64,000 nucleotides of DNA from Acinetobacter sp. ANC 4648 (lineage in GTDB: Bacteria > Pseudomonadota > Gammaproteobacteria > Pseudomonadales > Moraxellaceae): NCBI RefSeq assembly GCF_002135345.1, contig NZ_NEGI01000002.1, positions 62,001-126,000 on the forward strand, in the 5' to 3' direction. The notes under the pieces were generated by a model. The model ran no database searches and was not told where the DNA came from. It saw only the letters and a list, made by a program, of their open reading frames with translations. Positions 30,084-39,551 of the stretch are shown in pieces. The first letter of the stretch is position 1. Each line of letters begins with the position of its first letter. The position numbers and the translations under genes were made by a program.

Positions 30084-31382
30084 TTATTTCATTTCTGCAA
30101 ATGTTTCTTTCGCCATTTGCACAGTAAATGCAATATCTTCATCACTATGTGCACTTGAAATAAAGCCTGCTTCAAATGCTGATGGTGCGAGATTTATCCC
30201 ACGCTTTAACATCCCATGGAAGAATTTTCGAAATGCATCTACATCACATTTTAACATTGAATCAAAACTAGTAATGTCTATTTGGTCGGTAAAATACAAA
30301 CCAAACATTCCACCAACTTGTTGGGTTTTAAATGCAATTCCAGCTTCATCTGCAACCGCTTGCAGACCTGCAAGAAGTTTCGCCAATTGCGCAGTTAGGT
30401 GTTCATAAAAACCATCGATACGTAAATGCTTAAACATTTCAATACCCGCTCGCATTGCCAACGGATTGCCAGACAAAGTGCCCGCTTGATAAACTTTACC
30501 CAGTGGAGCAATACATTCCATCACTTCACGTTTACCACCGAAAGCACCCACAGGTAAGCCTGCACCAATAATCTTACCCAAAGTGGTTAAATCTGGTTTT
30601 ACCCCATAATGTGCTTGAGCACCGCCTAAACCGACACGGAAACCAGTCATCACTTCATCAATAATAAACACTGAACCATGCTCATCACATACATCACGAA
30701 TTGCTTGAAGGAAACCATCAATTGGTTTAACCAAATTCATATTGCCCGCAACAGGTTCAACAATCACTCCTGCAATTTCTGAACCAAATTTAGCAAAACA
30801 TTCTTTCAATGTTGCAATGTCATTATATGGAAGGGTTAAAGTGTGTTTAGCAAAATCGGCAGGCACGCCCGCAGATGTTGCCTCTCCTTCACCATTGGTT
30901 AACATACCCGAACCAGCTTTGACCAATAGAGAATCTGAATGTCCGTGATAACAACCTTCAAATTTAACAATCTTATCTCGGCCAGTGTAGCCTCGCGCTA
31001 AACGAATCGCAGTCATAGTTGCTTCTGTACCTGAATTGGTCATCCGCACCATTTCAATCGAAGGCATTATTTCACAAATAATATCAGCAAGCGTTGTCTC
31101 ATGAACTGTTGGTGCGCCAAAGCTTAATCCATCAACCGCAGCATCTTGTACGGCTTTAATAATAGCAGGATGCGCATGCCCTAAAATCATCGGCCCCCAT
31201 GAACCGACATAATCCACATAACGCTTACCATCAACATCATATAAATAAGCACCTTTGGCTTTTTCAATAAAGACTGGTGTACCACCCACACCATTAAACG
31301 CACGTACTGGAGAATTCACGCCACCTGGAATATGTTTACTGGCTTGTTTAAATAATTGCTCTTGCTTTGGAGATAAGCTCAT
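30084..31382 (-). CDS. hemL: glutamate-1-semialdehyde 2,1-aminomutase
   Basis: HemL converts glutamate-1-semialdehyde to 5-aminolevulinate for haem synthesis. It is a 432-residue class III PLP enzyme. Motifs visible are [19 protein letters not shown] at the N-terminus, [29 protein letters not shown] and the PLP lysine K270 in [17 protein letters not shown]. It lies 51 bp downstream of thiE on the same strand, so the two are probably co-transcribed. Confidence 0.97.
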   Translation of the reverse strand: MSLSPKQEQLFKQASKHIPGGVNSPVRAFNGVGGTPVFIEKAKGAYLYDVDGKRYVDYVGSWGPMILGHAHPAIIKAVQDAAVDGLSFGAPTVHETTLADIICEIMPSIEMVRMTNSGTEATMTAIRLARGYTGRDKIVKFEGCYHGHSDSLLVKAGSGMLTNGEGEATSAGVPADFAKHTLTLPYNDIATLKECFAKFGSEIAGVIVEPVAGNMNLVKPIDGFLQAIRDVCDEHGSVFIIDEVMTGFRVGLGGAQAHYGVKPDLTTLGKIIGAGLPVGAFGGKREVMECIAPLGKVYQAGTLSGNPLAMRAGIEMFKHLRIDGFYEHLTAQLAKLLAGLQAVADEAGIAFKTQQVGGMFGLYFTDQIDITSFDSMLKCDVDAFRKFFHGMLKRGINLAPSAFEAGFISSAHSDEDIAFTVQMAKETFAEMK

Positions 31383-31433
31383 GAATTCTCTCTACTCAAA
31401 TAAAATAATTAATCAATAAAACAAAAACTACAA

Positions 31434-32054
31434 TTAAGCGGTTTTCTCAAATAATTCAGTCCAAGCATTCAGTCGATCTGGAATTGCATTCATTGGCAGC
31501 CCCAATATATCACTGATCACTGCACAAAGATCAGCACCTGCTTCAATCACTTCTTTTGAGTTTTCAACCGTTAATCCACCAATAGCGCAGATAGGAACAT
31601 TCAACTGAGCTTTGGCTTTTTTCAAAGTCTCTAAACCAATATTGCCTGCTTCAGGTTTGGTTTCAGTGGCATAAATTGCACCAAAAGCCACATAAGTTGC
31701 ACCTTCAGCAATCGCTTTTTCGGCAAGTTCAAGCGAATTCAAACAAGTTCGGCCAATAACCACACCTTGAGGTAAACGTGCTACGGCATCTGCAATCGAA
31801 CCGTCACTTTGCCCTAAATGCACTCCTAAACCATATTTTTCGGCAAGTTCTAAGTCATCATTGATCACAAAAGGAATACGATATTCGGCACACATCGCTT
31901 TCATATATTCAACTTCATAGTACTGATCTTCTTTGGCAACTTTTTTACGACGGTACTGCAAAATAGCAACTTCACGTGTTGCCATTGCACCTTCTAATTT
32001 AGCGAGTAAAAGCTCTAAAGGATCATCATTCGTAATTAAATATAAGCCGCGCAT
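31434..32054 (-). CDS. thiE: thiamine phosphate synthase
   Basis: ThiE joins the thiazole and HMP pyrophosphate moieties into thiamine phosphate. The 206-residue TIM-barrel shows LYLITNDDPLELLLAKLEGA, ILQYRRKK (pyrophosphate binding), FVINDDLELA, GVHLGQSDG and the phosphate-binding CAIGGLTVENSKEVIEAGAD (in parts). I see no TPP riboswitch in the 244 bp upstream. It is in the same direction as hemL, a pairing also found in other gammaproteobacteria. Confidence 0.95.
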   Translation of the reverse strand: MRGLYLITNDDPLELLLAKLEGAMATREVAILQYRRKKVAKEDQYYEVEYMKAMCAEYRIPFVINDDLELAEKYGLGVHLGQSDGSIADAVARLPQGVVIGRTCLNSLELAEKAIAEGATYVAFGAIYATETKPEAGNIGLETLKKAKAQLNVPICAIGGLTVENSKEVIEAGADLCAVISDILGLPMNAIPDRLNAWTELFEKTA

Positions 32055-32298
32055 TAAACTTCCAAGATCAAAATATTTCTTAAATTATAATATAGTTCTA
32101 TTTATAATTCTGATTTAACCATCAAAACCAAGCAATATACGGTATCGAGACCTACACTCTAAGAATATTAGATACATCAATTCAATGTAAAAATAGTCTG
32201 CGTGCAACAAATTGATAAGACAACTTATGTCGCCTGACTCTAGTGCTGCTGTGACTTTTTTGGCATGATAGATTTAAATAATCAGTGACTAATGATAA

Positions 32299-33639
32299 AT
32301 GGCTCAAATGCGTTGGTTAGAACTACTTGCAACAGTTCGTATGGGAAGTAAAAAACAAAACTCAGAACAGGCACGTAGCCCTTTTCATAAAGATTATGAC
32401 CGCATTATATTTTCGCAAAGTTTTCGACAATTAAACCGAAAAACCCAAGTCCATCCACTCACCCAGCATGATGGTATTCATACTCGTTTAACCCATTCTT
32501 TAGAGGTTTCTTGTATTGGACGTTCACTGGGTATGCTGGCGGCTGAAAAAATTAAAGATCATCTCCCTATTTGGATTTCGCCTGCAGATGTTGGCGCAAT
32601 TATTCAAGCAGCATGTTTAGCACATGACATTGGTAATCCTCCGTTTGGACATGCGGGTGAATATGCAATACGAGAATGGTTTGACGATGTCTCACATACT
32701 GGTTTTTTACAAGATTTAAGCCCTGAACAACAGGCTGATGTTCGTCAATTTGAAGGTAATGCACAAGGCTTACGCCTGCTGACTAAAATTGATTACCATC
32801 CAAATGATGGTGGTATGCGTTTAACATATGCCACTTTAGGGGCATATTTAAAATACCCTTGGCTATCCAAAACCATTGAGTCTCAAGGGGAAACACCTGC
32901 AAGTAACCGTGCTAAATTTGGTTGCTATCAAGCTGAAAGAGAGATTTTAAAAGAAATTGCTGAACAACTGGGGTTAATTAAACTCGGTGAATATCATTAT
33001 TGTCGTCATCCACTAACGTATCTACTTGAAGCAGCTGATGATATTTGTTATGCCCTTATCGATCTTGAGGATGGCATTATTTTAAATATGCTGAGCTATG
33101 AGGAAGTGGAACCGATATTTTTAGATCTGATTGGCGAGTATGCTCGACCCACTGAACTGACGACACCGAATACCACATGGCAGCAAAAAATTGCAGCGCT
33201 ACGTGGCCGTGTGATGAAGCGTCTCGTCGATGAAGTCACTAGCGCTTTTGCCAAACACCATTTTGAAATTTTATCAGGACAGCTCAAAGGAAGTTTATTG
33301 CAATATTGTGCAACGGATATTGAAATTGGGATAGAAAAAGCCAAGAATCTCGCGCGTGAAAAAATTTTTGAACATCCGCAAAAATCTGGTTTAGAAATTA
33401 TTGCTCATCAAAGTTTACAACATATTTTGGATGCTTTTATTCCACTGACTACTCCAAATAAAACACTCAGTTTTAAAGATCAACGTTTAATGTCGATATT
33501 AGATCGTTTTGGTGCACACTTTAATGACAGCCATTATGACAATATTATGCAAACCTTAGATATTGTGAGTAAATTTTCCGACCACCAAGCCTATAACTTA
33601 GCGCAAGAGTTACAAGGTAACAAGGTTGGATTCTTTTAA
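32299..33639 (+). CDS. dgt: deoxyguanosinetriphosphate triphosphohydrolase-like protein
   Basis: A 446-residue HD-domain dNTPase that removes tripolyphosphate from deoxynucleoside triphosphates. The N-terminal RSPFHKDYDRIIFSQSFRQL and RLTHSLEVS, the HD pair in CLAHDIGNPPFGHAGE and the later ADDICYALIDLEDG are all Dgt signatures. The metal ligands H, HD and D are intact. Substrate preference (dGTP or other dNTPs) cannot be read off. The start could also be the ATG at 32308. It stands alone ahead of ruvAB. Confidence 0.9.
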   Translation: MAQMRWLELLATVRMGSKKQNSEQARSPFHKDYDRIIFSQSFRQLNRKTQVHPLTQHDGIHTRLTHSLEVSCIGRSLGMLAAEKIKDHLPIWISPADVGAIIQAACLAHDIGNPPFGHAGEYAIREWFDDVSHTGFLQDLSPEQQADVRQFEGNAQGLRLLTKIDYHPNDGGMRLTYATLGAYLKYPWLSKTIESQGETPASNRAKFGCYQAEREILKEIAEQLGLIKLGEYHYCRHPLTYLLEAADDICYALIDLEDGIILNMLSYEEVEPIFLDLIGEYARPTELTTPNTTWQQKIAALRGRVMKRLVDEVTSAFAKHHFEILSGQLKGSLLQYCATDIEIGIEKAKNLAREKIFEHPQKSGLEIIAHQSLQHILDAFIPLTTPNKTLSFKDQRLMSILDRFGAHFNDSHYDNIMQTLDIVSKFSDHQAYNLAQELQGNKVGFF

Positions 33640-33778
33640 AGCAAGACCATTCTGTAGTGCTAGTAATTACTGAAGCTTCGTTATACTCTCAACAAAATTC
33701 ATTATTTTTAGATATAAGCTGAAAATTCCTAACAGAATGCTGCTTAAAAATTAACTTTGATATAAGTGAAAAAATTCA

Positions 33779-34381
33779 ATGATCGGATGTCTTATTGGTG
33801 AGGTGCTTGCACTCGAAGCACCTACAGTATTGTTAAATGTAAATGGCGTGGGCTATGAAATTGATACGCCATTGTCGACATTTTGCCAATTACAAAAAGG
33901 GCAAAAAACCACGCTATGGACGCATTTGGTCGTTCGTGAAGATGCTCAACAATTATTTGGCTTTGCGCAATCACAAGAAAAAACTATTTTCCGTACCTTA
34001 CTGAAAGTCAACGGTGTAGGTCCACGTATGGCATTGGGTATTTTATCAACATTAAGTGTCGACCTATTGATTCATACTGTTGAACATGAAGATATTAATA
34101 CGCTGGTGAAAGTTCCAGGTGTCGGCAAAAAAACGGCTGAACGTTTGATGATTGAACTGCGTGACCGCTTCAAAGCCATGGCGACAAGCTCAATGACAGC
34201 AAACTCTACTTCTCCGCAAATTCAATTTATTGGAAACTCTGCGGTTGCTGAGGCTGAAGCGGCTTTACAATCTTTAGGCTTTAAGCCCTTAGAAGCACAA
34301 AAAATTGTGGCTGCGGCCAAAGGTGATTACACTGAAGCGGCTGATATTATCCGAGCTTCTCTTAAATCAATGAACAAATAA
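33779..34381 (+). CDS. ruvA: Holliday junction helicase subunit RuvA
   Basis: RuvA binds the four-way junction and loads RuvB rings for branch migration. The 200-residue protein has the N-terminal OB fold (MIGCLIGEVL to about residue 62), the two helix-hairpin-helix motifs (VNGVGPRMALGIL and VPGVGKKTAERLMIEL) and the C-terminal UBA-like domain that contacts RuvB (AEAALQSLGFKPLEAQKIV). The gene lies 18 bp before ruvB. No ruvC is in the cluster here. Confidence 0.97.
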   Translation: MIGCLIGEVLALEAPTVLLNVNGVGYEIDTPLSTFCQLQKGQKTTLWTHLVVREDAQQLFGFAQSQEKTIFRTLLKVNGVGPRMALGILSTLSVDLLIHTVEHEDINTLVKVPGVGKKTAERLMIELRDRFKAMATSSMTANSTSPQIQFIGNSAVAEAEAALQSLGFKPLEAQKIVAAAKGDYTEAADIIRASLKSMNK

Positions 34382-34399
34382 AGATAGATTAAAACACTT

Positions 34400-35401
34400 A
34401 TGCAAGACCGTATCATCAGTGGTTCTGAAAAACCTGAAGATCATTTTGATCGTGCCATTCGCCCGACATCTTTGGATGACTATATTGGTCAACCTGTGGT
34501 TCGTGAGCAGATGGAAATCTTTATTGGCGCGGCACGTGGCCGTGGCGAAGCACTGGATCATACTTTAATTTTTGGTCCACCGGGTTTAGGAAAAACCACT
34601 TTAGCCAATATTATTGCACGTGAAATGGGTGGCAATTTAAAATCCACTTCTGGCCCTGTATTAGAGCGCGCTGGTGATTTAGCGGCAATGCTCACTAATC
34701 TTGAAGAAGGTGATGTTCTATTTATTGATGAAATTCATCGTCTTTCACCAGTGATTGAAGAGATTCTTTATCCAGCAATGGAAGATTACCAACTCGACAT
34801 TATGATTGGTGAAGGTCCCGCAGCACGTTCAATTAAATTGGATTTACCGCCTTTTACCCTCGTCGCTGCCACGACACGCGCAGGTCTATTGACTTCTCCG
34901 CTACGTGACCGTTTTGGTATTGTACAGCGTTTAGAATTTTATTCGGTTGAAGACTTAACCCATATTGTGGGGCGTTCCGCACATTTAATGGATTTACCCA
35001 CTACAGCAGATGGCGCTAAAGAAATTGCGCGCCGGGCTCGTGGTACACCACGTATTGCCAACCGTTTATTGCGTCGCGTACGTGACTATGCACAAGTCAA
35101 GGGTACGGGGGAAATCACGCAAGATATGGCACAGCGTGCTTTAGACATGCTCAATGTCGATAAAGATGGTTTAGACACCTTAGACCGTCGTTATTTAAGC
35201 ATGCTACTGGAACGTTTTGATGGTGGGCCTGCTGGTGTTGAAGCTTTGGCTGCGGCAATGGCAGAAGATTCAGGAACATTAGAAGATGTGATTGAACCAT
35301 ATTTAATTCAACAAGGTTATGCTATGCGCACTGCACGTGGTCGTATTGCAACGAATCAGGCTTATTTACAGTTTGGAATGACACCACCTGAACCTAAATG
35401 A
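34400..35401 (+). CDS. ruvB: Holliday junction helicase motor RuvB
   Basis: RuvB is the hexameric AAA+ motor of branch migration. The 333-residue protein shows [11 protein letters not shown], Walker [14 protein letters not shown], Walker [14 protein letters not shown], sensor [20 protein letters not shown] and the C-terminal winged helix with FIQ-type residues replaced by [15 protein letters not shown]. It is co-transcribed with ruvA and ends at a terminator. Confidence 0.98.
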   Translation: MQDRIISGSEKPEDHFDRAIRPTSLDDYIGQPVVREQMEIFIGAARGRGEALDHTLIFGPPGLGKTTLANIIAREMGGNLKSTSGPVLERAGDLAAMLTNLEEGDVLFIDEIHRLSPVIEEILYPAMEDYQLDIMIGEGPAARSIKLDLPPFTLVAATTRAGLLTSPLRDRFGIVQRLEFYSVEDLTHIVGRSAHLMDLPTTADGAKEIARRARGTPRIANRLLRRVRDYAQVKGTGEITQDMAQRALDMLNVDKDGLDTLDRRYLSMLLERFDGGPAGVEALAAAMAEDSGTLEDVIEPYLIQQGYAMRTARGRIATNQAYLQFGMTPPEPK

Positions 35402-35409
35402 TATTTCAT

Positions 35410-35440
35410 AAAGTGAGCTTGTAAATCGCAAGCTCACTTT
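35410..35440 (+). terminator. terminator after ruvB
   Basis: AAAGTGAGCTTG / CAAGCTCACTTT is a perfect 12-bp stem with a 7-base loop just past the ruvB stop. The T run after it is short. Confidence 0.8.
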
Positions 35441-35716
35441 ATCAATTTTTCCAGTACTATTTCTTCTTTCAACAATTGATTAAAAATGCGCTTAAATTTT
35501 CAACATTTTCTCTATAAAAAATCTAAATCTTTAATTAAATCATTTTTATTAATAAACCATTTCTTAACTCACCCATACTCATCAAAATTTTGTTTAAAAC
35601 TGGATTCACACTATCTTGGAAATTTTCTGCTAAATTAAAGACCTGAAATTAAATTATTGTTTTTAGAGATTAGATTGCCTTAGTTTTATTCTGTATTTCT
35701 ATGAAAATTTTATAAT

Positions 35717-36103
35717 CTAAGTAGCAAAATCTTTCGCCTCAACCATAAACCTCATGTCTATTTCTTTAAATTTATTATAGAAAACTTTAAATATTTCAAT
35801 TTTTGTGCACTAATCTATTGATGATTTTGTGCATCAATTAGTGCCCAATTTGTATCCAACATAACTTTTAATTTGCTTAATCAAACTATCAAAAGATTGT
35901 TTTGTTAAATCAAAACTTCTTTTTCCATACTAATACGCTAACCAAGTTGCTAATCCTCCCAAAGCAATAGCAATAATCATCGCCACCCCAAATGACCAAA
36001 TCGCTGTTGTATCGGTAGAAGAAATATTTAAATCTAAATTAACTTTTTCCCTATTTGACTGTTGTAAGACAACACTTTGTACATTCCGTTCTGGTATTAT
36101 CAC
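35717..36103 (-). pseudogene. decayed membrane protein gene in the ruvB-ybgC gap
   Basis: The 890-bp gap between ruvB and ybgC has no intact gene, but the minus strand reads as protein across breaks. From a possible GTG at 36103 it gives a hydrophilic start and then a membrane helix (IWSFGVAMIIAIALGGLATW). An in-frame TAG follows LAY, after which YGKRSFDLTKQSFDSLIKQIK continues. A frameshift leads to MLDTNWALIDAQNHQ, another TAG and ISAQK. A second shift gives IEIFKVFYNKFKEID and FMVEAKDFAT, then stop. The pattern is that of a small single-helix, coiled-coil protein inactivated several times. The family is not recognised with certainty. Confidence 0.6.
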
Positions 36104-36330
36104 GCCAAAAAAACATAATACTCATTAAAAATCAATATATTAAAAATCAAAAGACCATAAGTTACGCCTCTATATTTGGTCTCTTGTGCCAATTAACAAA
36201 AAAAACAGTGTGATAAACTGCAAGCCATTACAGCACTTGCTTCTTAGCTAACTTTCAAAACTATTCAACTGCAAAATTAGCCTAGCAAGCTGCTCAAATA
36301 CACTATCTAAGTAAGAAATGGAACAGCATC

Positions 36331-36738
36331 ATGGCGAACAAATTTGAATTCCAAATCCGTGTATATATTGAAGATACAGATGCAGGTGGAATTGTTTACC
36401 ATGCTAACCATATCCGCTTTATGGAGCGTGCGCGTACCGAATGGTTACGTGCTTCTGGTATCCACCATTATTGGCATCAAAAAGATTACAACTTTGTGGT
36501 ACACAAAATTGCATTGAAATATTCCCGTCCTATACTCATGGATGACTTAATTACGGTCACAGCGAGTGTAGTTTCGTGTAAAGCTACGTCTTTTGTATTG
36601 CAACAAAATATTTATCGTGGTGAAATCATGCTTGCTTCTGGCGAGGTGGAGTTGGCATGTATTAGTGCTGAAATGAAACCTTGTAGAATTCCTCACGAAA
36701 TCCGTGAATTAATTCAAAAAGAATTAGCTCACGAATAA
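36331..36738 (+). CDS. ybgC: Tol-Pal-associated acyl-CoA thioesterase YbgC
   Basis: A 135-residue hot-dog-fold thioesterase. The active aspartate is in YIEDTDAGGIVYHANHIRFMERARTEWL, the YbgC signature. YbgC hydrolyses acyl-CoA thioesters and associates with the inner membrane near phospholipid synthesis enzymes. It is the first gene of ybgC-tolQRA, 23 bp before tolQ. A GGAACAGC-type ribosome-binding site precedes the ATG. Confidence 0.95.
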   Translation: MANKFEFQIRVYIEDTDAGGIVYHANHIRFMERARTEWLRASGIHHYWHQKDYNFVVHKIALKYSRPILMDDLITVTASVVSCKATSFVLQQNIYRGEIMLASGEVELACISAEMKPCRIPHEIRELIQKELAHE

Positions 36739-36761
36739 AAATATTATTGGCACATGTAACT

Positions 36762-37460
36762 ATGGCAACACAACTAGAATCCTCACTACACCTATCTGAT
36801 TTAATTTTACAAGCAAGCCCAGTGGTTCAGCTGGTCATGCTGATTTTAGTATTAGCATCGTTACTGAGCTGGTATCTAATTGCCAAGTTACATATGGGCT
36901 ATAAAAAAGCCAAACAAGGGGATGATCATTTTCAGAAGATATTCTGGTCTGGTGCAGAGCTCAATACTTTATTTAACAATGCACAGCTCAACTCTAAACG
37001 TGAAGGTCTAGAAGATATTTTCTATCAAGGTTTAGGCGAGTTTTTAAAGCTTAAAAAACGTCAAGCAGAAGCTACACCATTGATTGAAGGTACAGAACGT
37101 ATTTTACGTGTCGGCTTAAGTCGCGACCAAAGTCGTTTAGAAAATGGTTTAAGTGCCCTCGCCAGTATTGGTTCTGTTGCACCTTATATCGGGTTATTCG
37201 GTACGGTTTGGGGCATCATGAATGCCTTTATTGGTTTGGCTCAGGTCGATCAAGTCACGTTAGCCACAGTTGCACCGGGTATTGCCGAAGCACTCATTGC
37301 AACAGCCATTGGCCTATTTGCTGCAATTCCAGCTGTATTGGCATTTAACCATTACACATCTAAAGGTGAAGAGGTTTATTCTGACCGCGCCTTATTTGCA
37401 GAAGAAATGGTGGCGCTATTACAACGTCAGTCTGTGGGAACTACACAGGAAACTGAATAA
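36762..37460 (+). CDS. tolQ: Tol-Pal system protein TolQ
   Basis: TolQ forms the proton-driven motor with TolR in the inner membrane and energises TolA for outer-membrane constriction at division. The protein (232 residues from the ATG at 36762) has an N-terminal membrane helix (residues about 20-42) and two C-terminal helices that carry the ExbB/TolQ motifs [22 protein letters not shown] and [28 protein letters not shown] at 36747 is a possible alternative start. The stop overlaps the tolR ATG. Confidence 0.96.
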   Translation: MATQLESSLHLSDLILQASPVVQLVMLILVLASLLSWYLIAKLHMGYKKAKQGDDHFQKIFWSGAELNTLFNNAQLNSKREGLEDIFYQGLGEFLKLKKRQAEATPLIEGTERILRVGLSRDQSRLENGLSALASIGSVAPYIGLFGTVWGIMNAFIGLAQVDQVTLATVAPGIAEALIATAIGLFAAIPAVLAFNHYTSKGEEVYSDRALFAEEMVALLQRQSVGTTQETE

Positions 37461-37909
37461 TGGCAATTCAACGTGCTGGACGCTTTGAGCGTATTAAAAA
37501 ACCTTTAAAAAGTGATATGAATGTCGTGCCCTATATCGACGTAATGTTAGTTTTATTGGTTATTTTCATGGTGACTGCACCCATGATTACAAGTGGCATT
37601 AAAGTCGACTTACCACAGGCAAATGCAACTTCGATTGAGTCAAAAGATGCACCTGCTATGGTTTCACTCAATAAAGATGGACTTTATTATTTAGAATATA
37701 AAGAACATAAGGGTGAACAATTAGAACTTGCTCAGTTGACTGATATTTTGAAAGAAGCGCAAACTGATGCACAAGCTTCCAATAAAGAATTAAACGTGGT
37801 GATCCGTGGTGATAGTTCACGCCCTTATGGGGATGTCATTGCACTTATGTCAAGTTTACAAGATGCTGGTTTAACCCAAGTTGGTTTACTTACAAAATCT
37901 GATGAATAA
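37460..37909 (+). CDS. tolR: Tol-Pal system protein TolR
   Basis: TolR is the single-span partner of TolQ. The 149-residue protein has the conserved [24 protein letters not shown] helix, whose aspartate in YIDVML is the proton-carrying residue. A periplasmic ExbD-like domain follows, with [17 protein letters not shown]. The ATG overlaps the tolQ stop by one base (TAATG), and tolA starts 3 bp after its stop. Confidence 0.96.
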   Translation: MAIQRAGRFERIKKPLKSDMNVVPYIDVMLVLLVIFMVTAPMITSGIKVDLPQANATSIESKDAPAMVSLNKDGLYYLEYKEHKGEQLELAQLTDILKEAQTDAQASNKELNVVIRGDSSRPYGDVIALMSSLQDAGLTQVGLLTKSDE

Positions 37910-37912
37910 GTT

Positions 37913-39274
37913 ATGAAAGATTTTCAAAAGTCTCCATCTAAAGAAACAGCAATTGCACTTGGATTTACCCTTGGTATCCATGTAGTAGCAATCACGAGCT
38001 TACTTTTTCTCGGTTTAAGTAAACCGCCAGAAGCACCCAAACAAATCAAAACTGTATTAATTCGTCCTGAAGACTTAATCCCTCCTGAAGCTAAACCACT
38101 TGAACAAACAGATTCCACAGAAACTACCGATGCAAAAGTTGCTGAGGATATTCAACAAACTGCTGAACCACAGCAAAATGCTCCCAAAATCCCAACAGTT
38201 GCACCTACACCAGTTGAAGCACCAAAAATTGATATACAAAAAGCGGCAAAAGCAGCCGAACAGAAACTACTCGCAGAACAAGCCGCTTTACTTGCTGCTC
38301 AAGCAGTAAAAGACAAAATTGCAGATGCTGCTCGTGCAAAAGCACAAGCTGCCGAAAAAGCGAAAGCAGAAGCAACTGAACAAGCACGTCAAGCCAAAAC
38401 ATCAGCTGAAAAAGCTAAAGCGGAAGCTCTTGTGAAAGCAAAAGTAGCTGAAGCTGAAAAAGCCAATGCTGCAGCTAAAGCACAAGCTGATGCTGCGAAT
38501 AAAGCTCAAGCTGATGCAGCAAATAAAGCCAAAGCTGATGCAGCAAATAAAGCAAAAGCTGATGCAGCGGAAAAAGCAAAAGCCGATGCAGCAAATAAAG
38601 CCAAAGCTGATGCAGCGAATAAAGCTCAAGCTGATGCAGCAAATAAAGCCAAAGCTGATGCAGCAAATAAAGCCAAAGCTGATGCAGCAAATAAAGCCAA
38701 AGCTGATGCAGCAAATAAAGCCAAAGCTGATGCAGCAAATAAAGCCAAAGCTGATGCAGCAAATAAAGCCAAAGCTGATGCAGCGGAAAAAGCAAAAGCC
38801 GATGCAGCAAATAAAGCCAAAGCTGATGCAGCAAATAAAGCCAAAGCTGATGCAGCAAATAAAGCCAAGACCGATGCAGCGAATAAAGCCAAAGCTGATG
38901 CAGCAGAAAAAGCAGAAGCTAAAGAGCGCGCCGAAGCAGAGGCTCAAGCATCTTCAGCGAGAAAAGCTGCCGAAGAAGCTGCTAATAAACGAGCTGAGTT
39001 AAAGCAAATTGCTTCAACTGCAAAACGTGATTTTGAAAATAAAGTTAAGAATGCTTGGCGTATGCCATCTGGATCTTCAGGTCAAAAAGCAACTGCTCGT
39101 GTCTCACTTACTGACAGCGGTGCGGTTGCGTCAGTGATTGTGAATGCCTCTGACCCTGATGTCAAAGCCAGCATAGAACAAGCGGTTCGCTCAGCTGCAC
39201 CCTACCCAATGCCATCTGATCCAGATGCCAGACGTGAGGCTCGCAGCTTTACTGCATCATTCACAGTAAAATAA
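37913..39274 (+). CDS. tolA: Tol-Pal system protein TolA, with expanded repeat domain
   Basis: TolA spans the periplasm between the TolQR motor and Pal/TolB. The 453-residue protein has an N-terminal membrane helix (ALGFTLGIHVVAITSLLFLGL). A proline-rich linker follows, then a long Ala/Lys-rich helix (about residues 105-340), and a C-terminal TolA/TonB-like domain from about residue 360 (FENKVKNAWRMPSGSSGQKATARVSL to the end). The helix contains 18 near-identical octapeptides of the AKADAANK type. The repeat is the least constrained part and may vary in copy number between strains. Confidence 0.95.
   Translation: MKDFQKSPSKETAIALGFTLGIHVVAITSLLFLGLSKPPEAPKQIKTVLIRPEDLIPPEAKPLEQTDSTETTDAKVAEDIQQTAEPQQNAPKIPTVAPTPVEAPKIDIQKAAKAAEQKLLAEQAALLAAQAVKDKIADAARAKAQAAEKAKAEATEQARQAKTSAEKAKAEALVKAKVAEAEKANAAAKAQADAANKAQADAANKAKADAANKAKADAAEKAKADAANKAKADAANKAQADAANKAKADAANKAKADAANKAKADAANKAKADAANKAKADAANKAKADAAEKAKADAANKAKADAANKAKADAANKAKTDAANKAKADAAEKAEAKERAEAEAQASSARKAAEEAANKRAELKQIASTAKRDFENKVKNAWRMPSGSSGQKATARVSLTDSGAVASVIVNASDPDVKASIEQAVRSAAPYPMPSDPDARREARSFTASFTVK
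38480..38911 (+). repeat. 18 tandem 24-bp repeats inside tolA
   Basis: Eighteen consecutive 24-bp units encode the octapeptide A-(K/Q)-A-D-A-A-(N/E)-K, with one AKTDAANK unit (the 17th). The core GATGCAGCAAATAAAGCCAA recurs almost unchanged, so DNA identity is high. AAEK variants occur at units 4, 13 and 18, and AQ variants at units 1, 2 and 7. The shared 4-13 pattern suggests block duplication. Strand slippage could change the copy number without breaking the frame. Confidence 0.95.
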
Positions 39275-39294
39275 TGAATAGAGCTTAAATCTAT

Positions 39295-39323
39295 ACACTC
39301 TGCTCTGGCAGGGTGTCTTTTTT
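39295..39323 (+). terminator. terminator after tolA
   Basis: ACACTCTGC / GCAGGGTGT (one T-G pair) with a 4-base loop is followed by CTTTTTTCT. It separates ybgC-tolQRA from tolB-pal. Confidence 0.75.
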
Positions 39324-39551
39324 CTCACAAAATATTTTTTGTTAAGTGCAACATTAAATTCGTTCTCAACATAAATACTAAATGTATGCAGCACTCTTCC
39401 TCGTAAAGCATTTCTGCATCTAAATTTATAGAAAAAATATTTAAAATTCATTTTGGCTTCATACTTACATGCTTTATATAGATTAAAATCATGTGATTAT
39501 GCTAAAAAGTTACACATAGTTAAAAACCATTAATTGAGTACATGACGACCC

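Noticed and set aside
31434..32298. Possible TPP riboswitch ahead of thiE
   Set aside because: The 244 bp upstream lack the conserved CTGAGA and ACCTGATCTGG-type elements of the thi box.
38480..38911. Regularly spaced repeats resembling a CRISPR array
   Set aside because: The units are contiguous with no unique spacers and lie in frame inside tolA.
38402..38947. Long minus-strand open frames across the tolA repeat region (up to about 180 codons)
   Set aside because: The 24-bp repeat lacks stop codons in several frames, so long openings appear automatically. The translations are simple periodic Cys/Phe/Ile, Leu/His/Gln or Ala/Leu repeats with no independent start.
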